Below, in pieces: positions 11,968 through 22,292 of a stretch of 64,000 bases of DNA. The notes under the pieces are model-generated. The model saw only the letters and a list, made by a program, of their open reading frames with translations, was not told the DNA's origin and did no database searches. The position numbers and the translations under genes are program-made. The DNA comes from Saturnia japonica (Eukaryota; Arthropoda; Insecta; Lepidoptera; Saturniidae): contig CM065316.1 of the NCBI GenBank assembly GCA_033032175.1, positions 4,806,115 through 4,870,114 of the forward strand. The letters run 5' to 3'. The number at the start of each line of letters is the position of its first letter. Position 1 is the first letter of the stretch.

Positions 11968-12200
11968 CAACTAGCTATGACCCACGGTTTTAACCGTGTT
12001 AATATTTTCGACAGAAACCCCCGTTACACCACTTTAAATGTTGAATTTTATAAAATCAGTTCTTAGCGGATGTTTAAGTCATTATAACTATCTGTGTGCC
12101 AAATTTCAGTCCAATCAGTTCAGTGGTTTGATCTCAGTGTTGATAAATCTGTCAGCCAGTCACTGATTCCTTTTCTATACAATATGTATTAAAAACCCCG
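11968..12200 (+). repeat. ACTAGCTG-family repeat, diverged
   Basis: It opens AACTAGCTATGACCCACGGT, has the interior block CTGTGTGCCAAATTTCAGTC followed by AGTTCAGTGGTTT, and fades out near 12200. The block order matches the copy at 5866. It is truncated and diverged. Confidence 0.55.
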
Positions 12201-12815
12201 TCGAATCCGAAAAGGGTATATAAGTAACCCAATGTCATTACCAAAAAAAATCAAAATTGTATTTACTATGAAAATAAAAATTATATTGTGATTTAAAATT
12301 AACATATTTAGTTTTAATTTCCCTAAAATGCAAATGTTTAAAACGTGATTACACTGTCACTAGCCCCAGCGGGTCGCAGTGGTACGTTTGATCGTATGGC
12401 GGTACCCTGCGCCGCGCCGCCTGTATTGTCATGTAAGTGACTCATTTAACTTTCTTTTTTTTTACATTTTATTAGGGGTATTTTTTTTTAACTTATAATA
12501 TGAGATAGTTAATACAATCTCGTTACCAAATATCATCTTCACGGATCCGACGGAGTTTTTAATACACACTGTATATTTAAATTTATTCCCAAACAGAAAA
12601 TCGACGAAACAGACAACAAAATCGCGTGCTAACGTCCACTGAGGTACATAACACGTCAAAACAAAACTAATACACACCATTATTCAACGTTAAAAGAAAG
12701 AAAACTATAGACACTACAATAATCTGTCTTCCACCACATAAAGCACGTAATAATAAGCCATAGTTTATGTCCTCCGCTTATGAACTGTGATAAACTTACT
12801 TGCATTAACAGCAAA
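12201..12815. other. no gene; GC-richer patch
   Basis: Mostly AT-rich with a CpG-containing patch at 12355-12435 (GGTACCCTGCGCCGCGCCGC). The 72-codon minus frame at 12462-12680 has no motif. Confidence 0.4.
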
Positions 12816-13011
12816 ACTAGCTGTCCTTGCGCTCAGCTCGCGTGGTCTACAGAATCCCTTCGATCGGGCATACGCGCGAATCGTTTTCCCCCGTTCCTGG
12901 TTATTTTGAAAGAAAATTATTGTTATTGCGAGTGATCTTTAGAAGATAGATATATACCCTTATACTCTTACTGACTTTTTAATAGATCTATTAATTTTTT
13001 TAATTATTATA

Positions 13012-14607
13012 AACTCATCAAAAAAGTCTAAGCAACATGTACTAATTTAAATTTTAGGATGGTTCTTCACATTATAACGTTGTATTTTATTTTAAAAATA
13101 ATATCTTTAGGGTTCTATGATGTAAAAATAACAGCTGTTGTCTTTATAAGTTCTCTTAATAACAGAAATGAACAATATTAGAATATACTGTAGAAACTAA
13201 GATACATAAGAAACTAAACTTTTTTCTTACAAAATGAAATTTCTAAAGAAAATGTATTTATTGTGAAGGAATAGAACAATTTAGTACAAAGTATGGGCTC
13301 CTCTGCTATTCAGAACTTGTCGGCAACGATTATTCATTGAATTAATGAGACTGTTTATGTCATCTTGCGGTATTCGCTCCCAATGGAATTGTAGCAAATC
13401 CTTCAGCTGTTGGGTTGTTGTCGCTCCGTCCAAGTCCTTCAAAACACGTCTCTGGAGCATGTCCCATGCGTGCTCGATGGGGTTGAGGTCTGGCGATTGT
13501 GCAGGCCAGGGCAATACCCGGATGTTCTCCGTTGCAAAGTATTCACTGGTTCGCCGAGCTGTATGTGAACGCGCATTGTCATGCATTAACCTAAAATCGG
13601 AGCCAAAGGTTTGTGCAAATGGGTAAACATAAGGTCTGAGAATATCCTCAATGTAATTTTCAGCATTCATGTTTCCATTTACAAAAACGAGCTCAGTTCG
13701 CCTGTTCTTCATAATACCCGCCCATAACATAACTGTTGAGCCGCTGTATGGATGAACTTCCTGAACGCACCTGAGCCTTTCAGTATTTCCGGGCCGACGA
13801 TACACTCGCACCCTTCTTGTATCAGGCTTAAACCCGAATCGCGACTCATCGGAAAACATAATTTTATCCCATTGTTCCTGGGTCCATGTTATGCGTTCTC
13901 TACACCATTCATATCGACGAGCGCGATTCCCATGACGTATCGGTGGGTACCTGATTGGGCGTCGAGCTCGTAGGCCGTACTCATGCAGTAGATTTCGCAC
14001 AGTTTGAGGACTTACATCAACACCACTTGAAATTTGTAGCCTCAAACTTATCTCTCGAGCGGTTAACATCGACTGGCGTCTTGCAGTCAGTTATATGTAC
14101 CGGTCTTGCCGAGTGGTTGTACTCCTTTTACGGCCTGGATGCTGTTCAGCGAGCTCTCCTGTATTATTGTAGCGCTGCCAAAGACGACAAATAACACTTC
14201 TATGAATGCCAAAATGTCGAGATACCTGAGATTGATTACTTCCCGCTTGCAACATCCCTACAGCTCTTTGCATTTCATCTGCCATCAATAACGTCGCTTC
14301 ATGACGTAAAGAATATCTAACAATTCAATTTTGTCGCTAACTTTATTTAAATGGTTGGTAAAATTATAAAATCAAGACTAAACGTAGCAATTAAAACGCA
14401 CTTAAATTCAAACAAATTCGCAGTCATTTGAATTTTATGAAAAAACAAAACATAATCAAATTTTTTTTTACAACCAGCCAGTATGTCATCAGTAAGAAAA
14501 AGTTTACTTACCTACGCACTTTGTTTGAGTAAATATTTAGAAATTAATTAATATAAATGGAAAAATTTGTAATATCACGCATGTTGCTTAGACTTTTTTG
14601 ATGTGTG
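13012..14607 (-). mobile_element. Tc1-like DNA transposon, near complete
   Basis: A 1.6-kb element bounded by inverted repeats. A 24-bp block is a perfect inverted match between 13016-13039 and 14580-14603 (outer half ATCAAAAAAGTCTAAGCAAC), and the outermost four bases on each side differ slightly. The dinucleotide TA lies immediately outside at 13010-13011 and 14608-14609, the expected Tc1/mariner target duplication. The single transposase gene lies inside on the minus strand, with about 240 bp of left and 290 bp of right non-coding flank. The identical TIR cores and almost open transposase suggest a fairly young insertion. It sits inside an ACTAGCTG-family repeat. The exact TIR end is uncertain by a few bases. 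Confidence 0.88.
13281..14288 (-). pseudogene. Tc1-like transposase with one premature stop
   Basis: Transposase of the Tc1 family (IS630-Tc1-mariner superfamily); such enzymes bind the element's TIRs in the nucleus and catalyse cut-and-paste transposition. The frame starts at ATG 14286-14288 and spans 336 codons including the terminal stop, the usual Tc1 length. Residues 1-65 hold a helix-turn-helix (QSQVSRHFGIHRSVICRLWQ). An in-frame TAA at 14091-14093 then interrupts it, followed in the same frame by LTARRQSMLTAREISLRLQ, so the break is a single nonsense codon and not a frameshift. The catalytic triad is intact: first Asp at about residue 147 (IMFSDESRF), second at about 237 (LMHDNARSH), Glu 35 residues on at about 272 (SPDLNPIEHAW), which gives DD34E. 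The plus-strand frames across it are shadows. Without readthrough this copy cannot make a full-length enzyme. Only one copy is seen in the window. Confidence 0.9.
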
Positions 14608-14937
14608 TATATATTATTTTGATATATCTATTATAGTTTACTCAGCGTAAGCCATTTACGCGCCCGAATTGATTCACTATGACCAGTTTTTTTTTATTTG
14701 CGCGGATCCCTAATCCTTTTTCGAAAATAAAAGTAACCTAAGTTACTACATATAACATCAAAATCGATCCAACGGTTTCGGAGATTACCCAGAACAAACA
14801 CACAGATAGACAGATAAAAAAAAATCATGTTATATGTAATGTTATAAGTATCGTATATATTTTGAAATGCATTTAATAAGAAGCTGTTATTTTGACAATG
14901 CAAATGGACAATTCAATTTTATTAATTGTATAGATAT

Positions 14938-15397
14938 AAAAATCGAACAGAAGAGTATTATGAGTATAACAAAAAGAAGAGAAATTTTATGTAATTTCTT
15001 GATTTTAATTAATGGAAATTCACACACTCAGTTAAATGTTACAGTCAATTCAAAATTAATGTTAACTTGCGAAATGCAGCTAGTAATTAATTTGATTATT
15101 GGAACACTTCTAATCATGATTTTTTTTTTAATTTATTTAACAGGGTTTCCAACAAGACAGTAGCATTTAGGTATGATTCATGAATTTTTAGAAATGTATG
15201 TGCCTCCTCAGTTACAGCATAATGTTAGCATATTCTTTGTGTTTCCATCTTCGAAAACATCTTCATTTTCCATTATATATGAAAGCCTTCAAGTGTTTAC
15301 ATCTACTTAATAAAATTCTTAACACTGACTAACAAAGAAGACACAGATGGGTCTAAAAATATGGATTTTGTAAAGAGGTTAATATTGGTTAGGTAGG
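14938..15397. other. no gene seen
   Basis: AT-rich spacer between two nests. The tail of the 98-codon frame 14867-15163 has no recognisable motif. Confidence 0.4.
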
Positions 15398-15411
15398 TTA
15401 ACTGCCTCATT

Positions 15412-15536
15412 CGGCGGCTCTCGGTCGGCTCCTCCCGAACTTGTGAGGACCGGGCGCGAGCTGCCGCCGGTCATACGCGGGAGTAGTGCGCGCAGCGTGT
15501 TGTGGCGCTAAAGGTGATTCGTAGATACCGATCGGT

Positions 15537-15622
<86 letters not shown>

Positions 15623-16305
15623 AACTGACTACACTGTTAGCCTTAGGGGCCCTATCGTCAAACAGAGCCGCTGCGGCTTTTACAGCTTCACCGGACCGAT
15701 CGGTGTCCGCCGGGGCGGCTTTTGTGCTCGCTGGCTCCCCGCTGTGGGAGCTGAGGGCAGACGTCCTCGCCACCGTATACAGGTTCATGGCGGTGAGGAA
15801 GGAGATAGGAGAGCCTCCGGCTCCCACTGAGGTAGCGCGGCTGCGGCAAGAGGAACGCGGAGAAAGTTTTGAGGAGGTGGGAGGAGGACCTGACGGATGC
15901 GCGCTATGGACGCTATTCCATAGACACCATCCGCTCGGTTCTCAGAAGTTGGTGCGTCAGGAAGCAGGGATCCCTGGCGTTTAGGTTTGTGCAGGTGCTA
16001 TCCGGACCCATCTCTTGCTTCGGATGGTACCTGCACAAAATAGCTCTGATTGTGCCGCGTGGGAGGAGCAGCGCCGCACTCTGACCACAGTGGTTGGAGG
16101 AGACCTCTCGCTGCCGAGTGTGATGAGAACCATGCTCGGCAGTGACAGGGTATGGACGATAATGGTCTCCTTCTTTGAGGACGTTATCTCGCAGAAGGAA
16201 GCAGTGGAGAGGGTACGCGAGGGGGATGCCCTGAGCGGCCCTCTCCGCCAAAGACGAATGGGTGTCCGGAGGAGGCGATTTATTCGCCAACTCCCGCTAC
16301 CCTAG
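15412..16305 (+). pseudogene. R1-like ORF2 C-terminal region, disrupted
   Basis: Reads, in pieces, as the C-terminal domain of R1/TRAS-type ORF2 after the reverse transcriptase: AQRVVALKVIRRYRSV before the jockey insertion and AGAAFVLAGSPLWELRADVL after it, in the same frame. A frameshift near 15850-15870 moves to DLTDARYGRYSIDTIRSVLR, then GSLAFRFVQVLSG and CFGWYLHKIA. About 60 bp that should encode the CCHC finger are then missing, and the frame resumes with AAWEEQRRTLTTVVGGDLSL to a TAG at 16303-16305. An upstream in-frame TAG lies at 15484-15486. The motif order matches the R1 clade. The minus-strand frame 15913-16290 is antisense noise. Non-functional. Confidence 0.82.
15539..15694 (-). 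mobile_element. jockey-type LINE 3' end with long poly-A
   Basis: On the minus strand the last 73 bp (TCCGGTGAAGCTGTAAAAGC ... AGTGTAGTCAGTTC) are nearly the same as the 3' end of the 4-kb jockey copy at 52919-52983, apart from a 13-bp difference in the middle, and are followed by an A-tract seen on the plus strand as about 84 T. The 12-bp sequence ACCGATCGGTGT occurs directly on both sides (15527-15538 and 15695-15706), the target duplication. This is a dead-on-arrival insertion keeping under 80 bp of the element. The phenylalanine- and lysine-rich frames over the tract are artefacts. Confidence 0.88.
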
Positions 16306-16815
16306 CTGAACCAGGGGAGACGGGTCGGAGGGCCGTCTTCCCATTGCACAGGTTCGGCGGACGGAGGAGACAGCTAGGGTGTACTGAGCTGTCTCCTATT
16401 TAGGCCGGGGCCCGGTATTGCCAGGCCGGCCGCCGGGGTGACGCGGTAAAATGCTACCTGCAGTTCCCGCGTCGCCCCATTGAGGCGGCGGATGGTATAC
16501 CATGGAGTTTTAGTGTCTAGGAGTTTCACATAACCACTCGTCCCCCCGGGCAGGTGTGTACCCATGACGGGTTTCTTCACGTTAAAAAAAATTAGCCTAA
16601 GTTTCTTAATGGTCTTGGGTTCGGTTTCCGGTTCGAGCAAAGTGTTATTGGAACTGATCCACACTCACTCACTGTACACGCTGAGTTTGGTTTTGTGCCT
16701 AATTAATGGCAATAGGCTCGCCCCCTATTACATGGGGCCTTAAAACATACTCGACGAACTGTAGGTGTACATTAGTACACCTCTGCCTAACCCTTCGGGG
16801 ATACAGGCGTGATGG

Positions 16816-17004
16816 TTTGTTATGTTTTGTTAAAATAGGATGATTTCATCTAGAATGTTCGGGAAATCATCTCGCTACGAATGTGAACCACACTGGGTAT
16901 ATGGCTACTAACAGAATACAAAATTGCGTAGTTATACTTAAGTACACACTTAATAAGTTATACTCCTTCGGCATGCCAAAACGAAAATTACTTCAAAATT
17001 TTTA
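16816..17004. other. no feature seen
   Basis: Short AT-rich spacer between the nest and the M3 repeat. Confidence 0.4.
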
Positions 17005-17215
17005 TCTCTCTTGTCAACAACATAACGAAGTTAGCCATAATATGATAATAATTTGAATCCATTTCACTGACTTTTTGTTCTAACAGTATAAAAATAAGTT
17101 CAAAGTGTATAAATAAACATTATCTTAATATGGTTAGTTATTATCGTTGATGGCACTTCGTCATATCGCTCCTCCGTCAAACGCCGTAAAAGTCAAACTT
17201 TGCTATATTTTATAG
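17005..17215. repeat. M3 fold-back repeat, two inverted arms
   Basis: The left arm (17028-17080) carries ACGAAGTTAGCCATAATATG and TTCACTGACTTTTTG in forward orientation. The right arm (17130-17215) carries the reverse (CGTTGATGGCACTTCGTCAT, then CTCCGTCAAACGCC). A central AT segment has TATAAATAAACATTA. The same two-armed arrangement is seen at 26150-26425, and left arms alone at 20440 and 60735. A short palindromic MITE is the simplest reading. Confidence 0.55.
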
Positions 17216-17699
17216 TTACGAAAAAATCACCACATTGTCAAACATTCCTTAAAAAAATCTCTTTTGTAACATTCTTTAATAGCCGATGCTGTTTTTAAGA
17301 TTACAAATGCATTTATTTATATTAAAAACCACACGCAAGCAATACACTTAACTGTATTCATACGGCGTTGTCCACGGAACACATCTTGTTTTAGGGTACC
17401 GTTATAAAATTAATACGTACTAATAAGTACAAAATCTGTAAATAATTTATTTTTCTGAAATACCTTCATTTCATTAACGGTTTTATACGTGCATTTGTAT
17501 TCTTTTTTTTTTGTGGTAGCATGGCGATATGGGTAAGCAAAGTACGAATAAAAAAACACTGTTGCCTATCGAAAGAACAACAAGTCAACGCCAGTCGCTG
17601 CTCTCACACCGGCCTACCTAATAATCTATACAATTTATAAAATTGAAGTGTCTCTTTGTAATGTCAAAATAACAGTTTTTTACTAAACGCATATGAAAG
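17216..17699. other. no gene seen
   Basis: AT-rich with no motif-bearing frame. A 9-T run lies near 17500. Confidence 0.4.
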
Positions 17700-17990
17700 T
17701 ATATACGACACATATAACAAAACACTATTTTTTTATTTTTTGTCTGTATGACTGTCTGTTTGTTCCGGGGAACCTCCAAAACGGCTGGACCGATTTTAAC
17801 GGGACTTTCACTAATAGATAGCTGATATTATAGGAAATAACTTAGGCTATTTTTATTTACGAAAAAGAATTAGGGTTCCACACAAATAAAAAAAAAACTG
17901 GTCATGGTGGATCAATTCGGGCGCTTAAATGGCTTACACTGATTAAACAATATAAGATATAGCAAACTAATGTACTACATGATTATAGGC
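17700..17990 (-). repeat. ACTAGCTG-family repeat, 3' part, reverse
   Basis: Reverse orientation of the block order seen at 30480-30680: AACGGCTGGACCGATTTTAA, then TAGGGTTCCACACAAATAAA, ACTGGTCATGGTGGATCAAT, and AAATGGCTTACACTG. The 5' third with the ACTAGCTG start is missing or unrecognisable beyond 18000. Confidence 0.65.
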
Positions 17991-18149
17991 ATTAAAAAAA
18001 GTCAGGGATAGTATATGTTTATCTTCTAATAGTAATCAAGTACCGCGTGTAAATTTTTATTATGCGGAATGATGTGGGAGGCGGGCGGTACCTATAATAC
18101 AGCGCCTACGAACCACTCTCTCTAACTCTCTTTCTTTTTCTTTCTCTTA

Positions 18150-18648
18150 TTTTTTTTTTCTCTTTATTTAGTTAGCCAACAGTTGTACAATATTTCTTTA
18201 ATTAACATACAGTTTATGAAAATATGCTTAAAAGTACTAACTAATTATAGGCTAACACAGCATGCAAAATTATATTAGATAATTATGTTATAAACAATAT
18301 AATAAAAACAAACCAACTAAAAAAAAAAACCAATGATGTCTAAAACATTACTTATAATAAGCAGTGATACATTTTCGATATTTCGATAAAGTGTCCACAT
18401 GAATATCTGCTGTTAAACTCACACTGTTGTATAATTTACACATTCTAGGAATGGGCGAGTTACTTCCAAGCACTGTCCTACGCAGAGGCGGAACTAAAGG
18501 AGTTATTATGTGACGAGGATATCTAATAGGCACTCTATAATTAACCATTTGAAGGATTTCCGGACAATCAATTTTGTTTCTTACGAGTTTAGATAAAAAT
18601 ATAAGATCCAAAATATCTCTACGTTTAGAGAGTGCTACAATTTTAAAT
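18150..18648 (-). pseudogene. LINE ORF2 C-terminal relic with A-tail
   Basis: On the minus strand from 18648 the frame reads KIVALSKRRDILDLIFLSKL, then VNYRVPIRYPRH and a TVLGSNSPIPRMCKLYNSVS segment, ending in a stop at 18348-18350. The R-R-D-x-x-D-L-x-F-L-x-K-L and N-S-P-x-x-R-x-x-x-L-x-N patterns are the usual tail of insect non-LTR ORF2 proteins after the reverse transcriptase. About 190 bp of AT-rich 3' UTR follows to an A-rich end that appears on the plus strand as a T-run at 18150-18159. It is a 5'-truncated insertion. About 100 codons are open, so decay is modest. The clade is not resolved. Confidence 0.7.
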
Positions 18649-20284
18649 GTGACGTAGATGAAAATGTACTTATGTGACGTAGATGAAGTTATGCGGGTCA
18701 GCTAGTTAGAAATATGATACGTATGGGTTGAACTTGAAACAACGTGTGGAAGCGAGTCGCCATGATCGGCTTTTCACTACATGCATGACAGTTGCGACCC
18801 ACTTGAGCCGTACAGCACTGTTACCCCGCAATCGCAATTTCCTTGTATTTCGCAGAGTGCACCACGTGCAACCGAGGGAGACCTTGGTACTTCTAATCTT
18901 AGGATGTTTGTACTCTTCTTACACTTCTTTCCCCTATCCAAATTTTACTATGTCACAGAATATATTGTGTAAAATAGACGACCAAAGGAAAGGTGTCAAA
19001 AACTCCGAACTTTATGTAAGCAGTAGAATAATAAAATGCGTAAGATTCCAAATATGAAGTTGTTTTTTTTTTAAATGTTTTATTAAGAGATATATTTAAA
19101 ACGGGCTACCAATAATAATTATGTTCATTCAAAATCAAATAATTTAATACGGAACCGCAGTGAAATAAAAAGGAAAACAAGGGAAACATATTTTTTTCAA
19201 TATTTGAAAAAAGAATCGCATTCTTAAAAAAATTTGTTTCCTCGACACAATGTTTAAAGCACCCCATTCACGACACAATGGAGGGGTTCCGTCGCGTTTT
19301 GTACGAATGTTTCGCATGACCCGCGATGACGTGTGTCACAATAAAATCGTGTATGGGTGCACTCAGAGAATTGTTTTTGTTCTTTTACCGACGGGTTTTT
19401 TACTTTTTCTATATTTTTTTTATTCCGTTGCACGATATTTTTCATGCCAGCGAGTGTAATTTCAGTGGGTTCCTTGAGACATACTTTACGTTCAAGATGC
19501 AAGTTGAAATGGGATCTCAGGAAATATGAGTGAGTTTGCATTACAGTACGGTTTATTAAGGAACAGATTTAAATATGTCGAATTATTTTGTTTTTATATT
19601 TACTTTTACGTTATATTAGGATGTTAATCATACAATTTCATTTCAAATCATATCATCAATAGACAAACAGAGATATATTTAATCGTACTTATTAAAAATT
19701 ACTTTTCTTTCTATTTTATTTATCGAGACTCTATAATAATCATTGTTTCTATTTATTCTCCGTACTATATATAGCCGACGGTAAGCCATAGCTTGTAGAA
19801 TAGAAATAACCAAAAAAAAACAGTTTTACCACAAATTTTACTTCAATATATAATTTACACCCCAATTAACACTTTTACGAGACGAGGTAAATAAAAAAAA
19901 TCTCAAACAACATGAAAAAATCAAATTTGATCTCATTGTTCATAATCTAAGTATTTTTAACGAAGTCCATCAATAAATATTTAGATTCAAAATAACAAGA
20001 TCGAAGACATGATACCTAGTGCTATGTAAAAACAAATGCAACCTAGAAAGTCTTAAATTTCATAATGTTTCGCTTTTTTTTTTATAATTTAAAACTTACT
20101 TGCCCTTTGTGTTATTGCTCCTTGTGTTCATAAAGGTTGTTGTTGCTAAAATACCAACTCCTGCTTGATTCAACAATTTTTGGCTTTTTGTTACATGTTT
20201 TGTTAAGTTCATCTTGTTTAATTCAATAAGTTTCTTGTTTCAATAAGTGTCACGTTTTTACTTTACTTTTTTAGTCTTTTTATA
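18649..20284. other. no recognised feature
   Basis: Several short frames (18728-19057 plus, 19250-19541 on both strands) overlap one another in both directions and lack motifs, which fits chance. Two CpG-containing patches lie at 18750-18880 and 19260-19370. No repeat family is recognised. Confidence 0.4.
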
Positions 20285-20965
20285 TCAGTGTGTCTCTCAT
20301 ATGGCGTCACCAAGCGGTCCCAACGGAAGACCAGCGCTGGTTATGTTTCCCGTTTTCTAACAACTGGCATTTGATTCTGTTACTTTATGTAGATTTAGTT
20401 GTCTGTTACCTGTAATCTCAAATGCCTTCGTTATAGATAAATTTTGCTTTTTATAACTTCATTTGGCGCGTAAAATTAACAGCTGCGCGCGCATCATGTA
20501 ACGGAAGTGCGACACGATGAATTGAGCCATTAATTATAATAAAGTAAAATTATTGCACTGACTTTTTTTCAGTGTATAAATAATTGAACTGTGCATTATA
20601 ATAGGAATTATTTTAATCTTGATTTTAAAAATATCATGTGGAATTATGTTCTATTTTTTTTTTAAATTAAGTCAAAAAATAAGATAAGTATATTAGGTTT
20701 AGAAGTGGGCGCACGGCCGGACAGACTCTTTTAGCGATTACTTTATTACAATGTATTGATTGGAAGTTTCGTGTTATCATGTTTTCTTTTTTAATCTATG
20801 CAATAATATTCTAGGTAGGCAAATTTAATTTTAATTTTATCCATTTTTTTATTTATGCATGATGAGATTGGCTGTGATCAGTTGTTCATTAATCTTGTTA
20901 CTTGTATTTGCTATTATTTATGTATTTTTTAATACATTACTGAATAAATAAATAAATAAACAAGT
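20285..20965 (+). repeat. probable LINE 3' UTR with AATA tail, plus M3 arm
   Basis: The start (GGTCCCAACGGAAGACCAGC) resembles sequence I have seen next to lepidopteran non-LTR 3' ends; that is recollection, not proof. The segment ends in four AAAT/AATA units at 20942-20961, a microsatellite-type tail. At 20455-20580 there is an M3-type left arm (AGCTGCGCGCGCATCATGTA, then GCACTGACTTTTTTTCAG). No reading frame survives. Confidence 0.4.
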
Positions 20966-22039
20966 ACAACTTCTAACGGGCGAATATAAGCACAATTTTT
21001 CCACAGTTCAAAGTTCACACGATCGAAGTTTTAGTCATATCTAATAGTATATAAGACAATGCATAGACCGTGTAGTACGCTAGTTCTGAGACAGTTCAAT
21101 GAATAGTAAATCCAGTGCAATATTCTATGCGGGTGTGAGACCTACATCCCTAATGAGGACTGTATCTGACACACAGCGATGAAAGACGACACACTCTGTA
21201 ATGTAGTCAATATGGTCTTACTCCCGTTAAAGTTGTTAGTTTCAGTACTTTAGTATTTTAAACATTAATTTCCGAATGAGAAATATTTAACGGAAATTGC
21301 TCAGTTGCTTTGTGATTGCACAACCTTGTATTAACACCAGTGGTGCTTTAAGGCTACACACACGTTTATTACATAGTCTATTTTCGTCTCGTAGTTTTGT
21401 ACACGGAAAGTATAAATTTTCAACAAAATCGATTGAGAAAAACTTAAAATTTAATTGTTAATGAATGTAGTTCAGAATTAATACAGATTATACATTTTCT
21501 AAGGTTCGATATTTCTAACAGTTCTTAAAACCTATCAATTGCATAAGATTTTTGTGTACAAAATTTCATAAAAATCGGCTAAGCCGAAAATAAAGATTAA
21601 CAGACCTTTAGATGTCTATCGGGAAATTTAGAAAAAAGTACATATATACGCGAAACTACAGATGAATACATATATTTATTCTGTTTTTCCTTATAGATGC
21701 TACAAAATTCTAAAAAGTTGGAAGGGATACGTATATTAAGATATATTAATGTTTTAGGGTCACTTAATAAAGCCTAATGATATAATAGTTGTTTGAGAAA
21801 AAATTATATTTTTAAATCCAAAAAAAAAACGTTTCCTTTCTTTTTAACTAATAAAGATAACCAGTTTGTCCGGATGTTTTTATCGTTTCTTATGTGGGTA
21901 GATCATAATACGAGGGATCGCGGCTAGGTATGATATTTTTGAGATGGTCAATTTATTGAAAACTACAGCAGATCAAACACAGTGTTTTTTTAGTGTAATT
22001 CTCTAATCCTTGTGGAATAAAACAGAATAGAATATAATT
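20966..22039. other. no gene seen
   Basis: AT-rich. A weak fragment at 21545-21600 (ATTTCATAAAAATCGGCTAA) resembles the tails of ACTAGCTG-family repeats. Nothing else was recognised. Confidence 0.4.
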
Positions 22040-22292
22040 TTAACCAATTTAAAAAAAAAAGATGAAGTTTATCAATTCGAATGTTTTTTTTATGGATGAT
22101 TGATGAGCGATAACTTATTTGTTTATGAACCGATTTGGATGATTATTTTTTTTGTTGGAAAGAGGTACCTCATGAGTGGTCCCACTTTAATTTCATTGGC
22201 ATTGGATGATCAACTTCGAAGATACAACAGGACACTCTTCAAAAACCTTGAAGATGGTTTTCTTTTTTTGTTAAAAATTGTCTTGGGTACAC
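22040..22292 (+). repeat. M1 repeat copy
   Basis: Forward copy containing TATCAATTCGAATGTTTTTT, ATTTGTTTATGAACCGATTT, a TAATTTCATTGGCATTGGAT block and a GTTAAAAATTGTCTTG end. It is well preserved. The 93-codon frame at 22100-22381 runs through the repeat into its flank and is not a gene. Confidence 0.7.

Larger units (their letters stand above)
12816..14937 (+). repeat. ACTAGCTG-family repeat split by a Tc1 insertion
   Basis: The left part (12816-13011) opens ACTAGCTGTCCTTGCG and runs through a TTTTCCCCCGTTCCTGG block to CTGACTTTTTAATAG. The right part (14608-14937) continues with TTTACTCAGCGTAAGCCATT, AATTGATTCACTATGACCAG, an AAAATCGATCCAACGGTTTC block and a GCTGTTATTTTGACAATGC block. The order matches the uninterrupted copy at 30301-30795, which places the Tc1 element at an internal TA in this older repeat. 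No coding capacity. The class is unknown; the 3' region resembles tails seen on non-LTR elements. Confidence 0.75.
15412..16590 (+). mobile_element. R1-clade LINE, 5'-truncated copy
   Basis: Contains the last part of an R1-type ORF2 (to 16305), a 3' UTR (16306-16583) and a short A-tract (TTAAAAAAA, 16582-16590), inserted in an S3 SINE. The repeated bases at the junction amount to only ATT, so the target duplication is minimal or a small deletion occurred. It was itself hit by a jockey fragment at 15539-15694. It is far richer in GC than its surroundings. The full element would be several kb; most of ORF2 and all of ORF1 are absent. Confidence 0.8.
15398..16815 (+). repeat. S3 tRNA-derived SINE, split by an R1-like LINE
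   Basis: The first 14 bp (TTAACTGCCTCATT, 15398-15411) and the segment 16591-16815 (ATTAGCCTAAG, then GGTCTTGGGTTCGGTTTCC and GAGTTTGGTTTTGTGCC, ending CTAACCCTTCGGGGATACAG) align in order with the uninterrupted reverse copy at 33321-33565. The tRNA-derived head is recognised by its B-box-like GGTTCG-TTTCC and is split 14 bp from its start. The intervening 15412-16590 is a later LINE insertion. Confidence 0.75.

Noticed and set aside
15471..15984. Open frames with a poly-lysine or poly-phenylalanine stretch
   Set aside because: They run through the 84-bp T-tract of a jockey A-tail; no protein is implied.
18728..19057. 109-codon frame as a gene
   Set aside because: No motif, an overlapping second frame on the same strand and no supporting signals.
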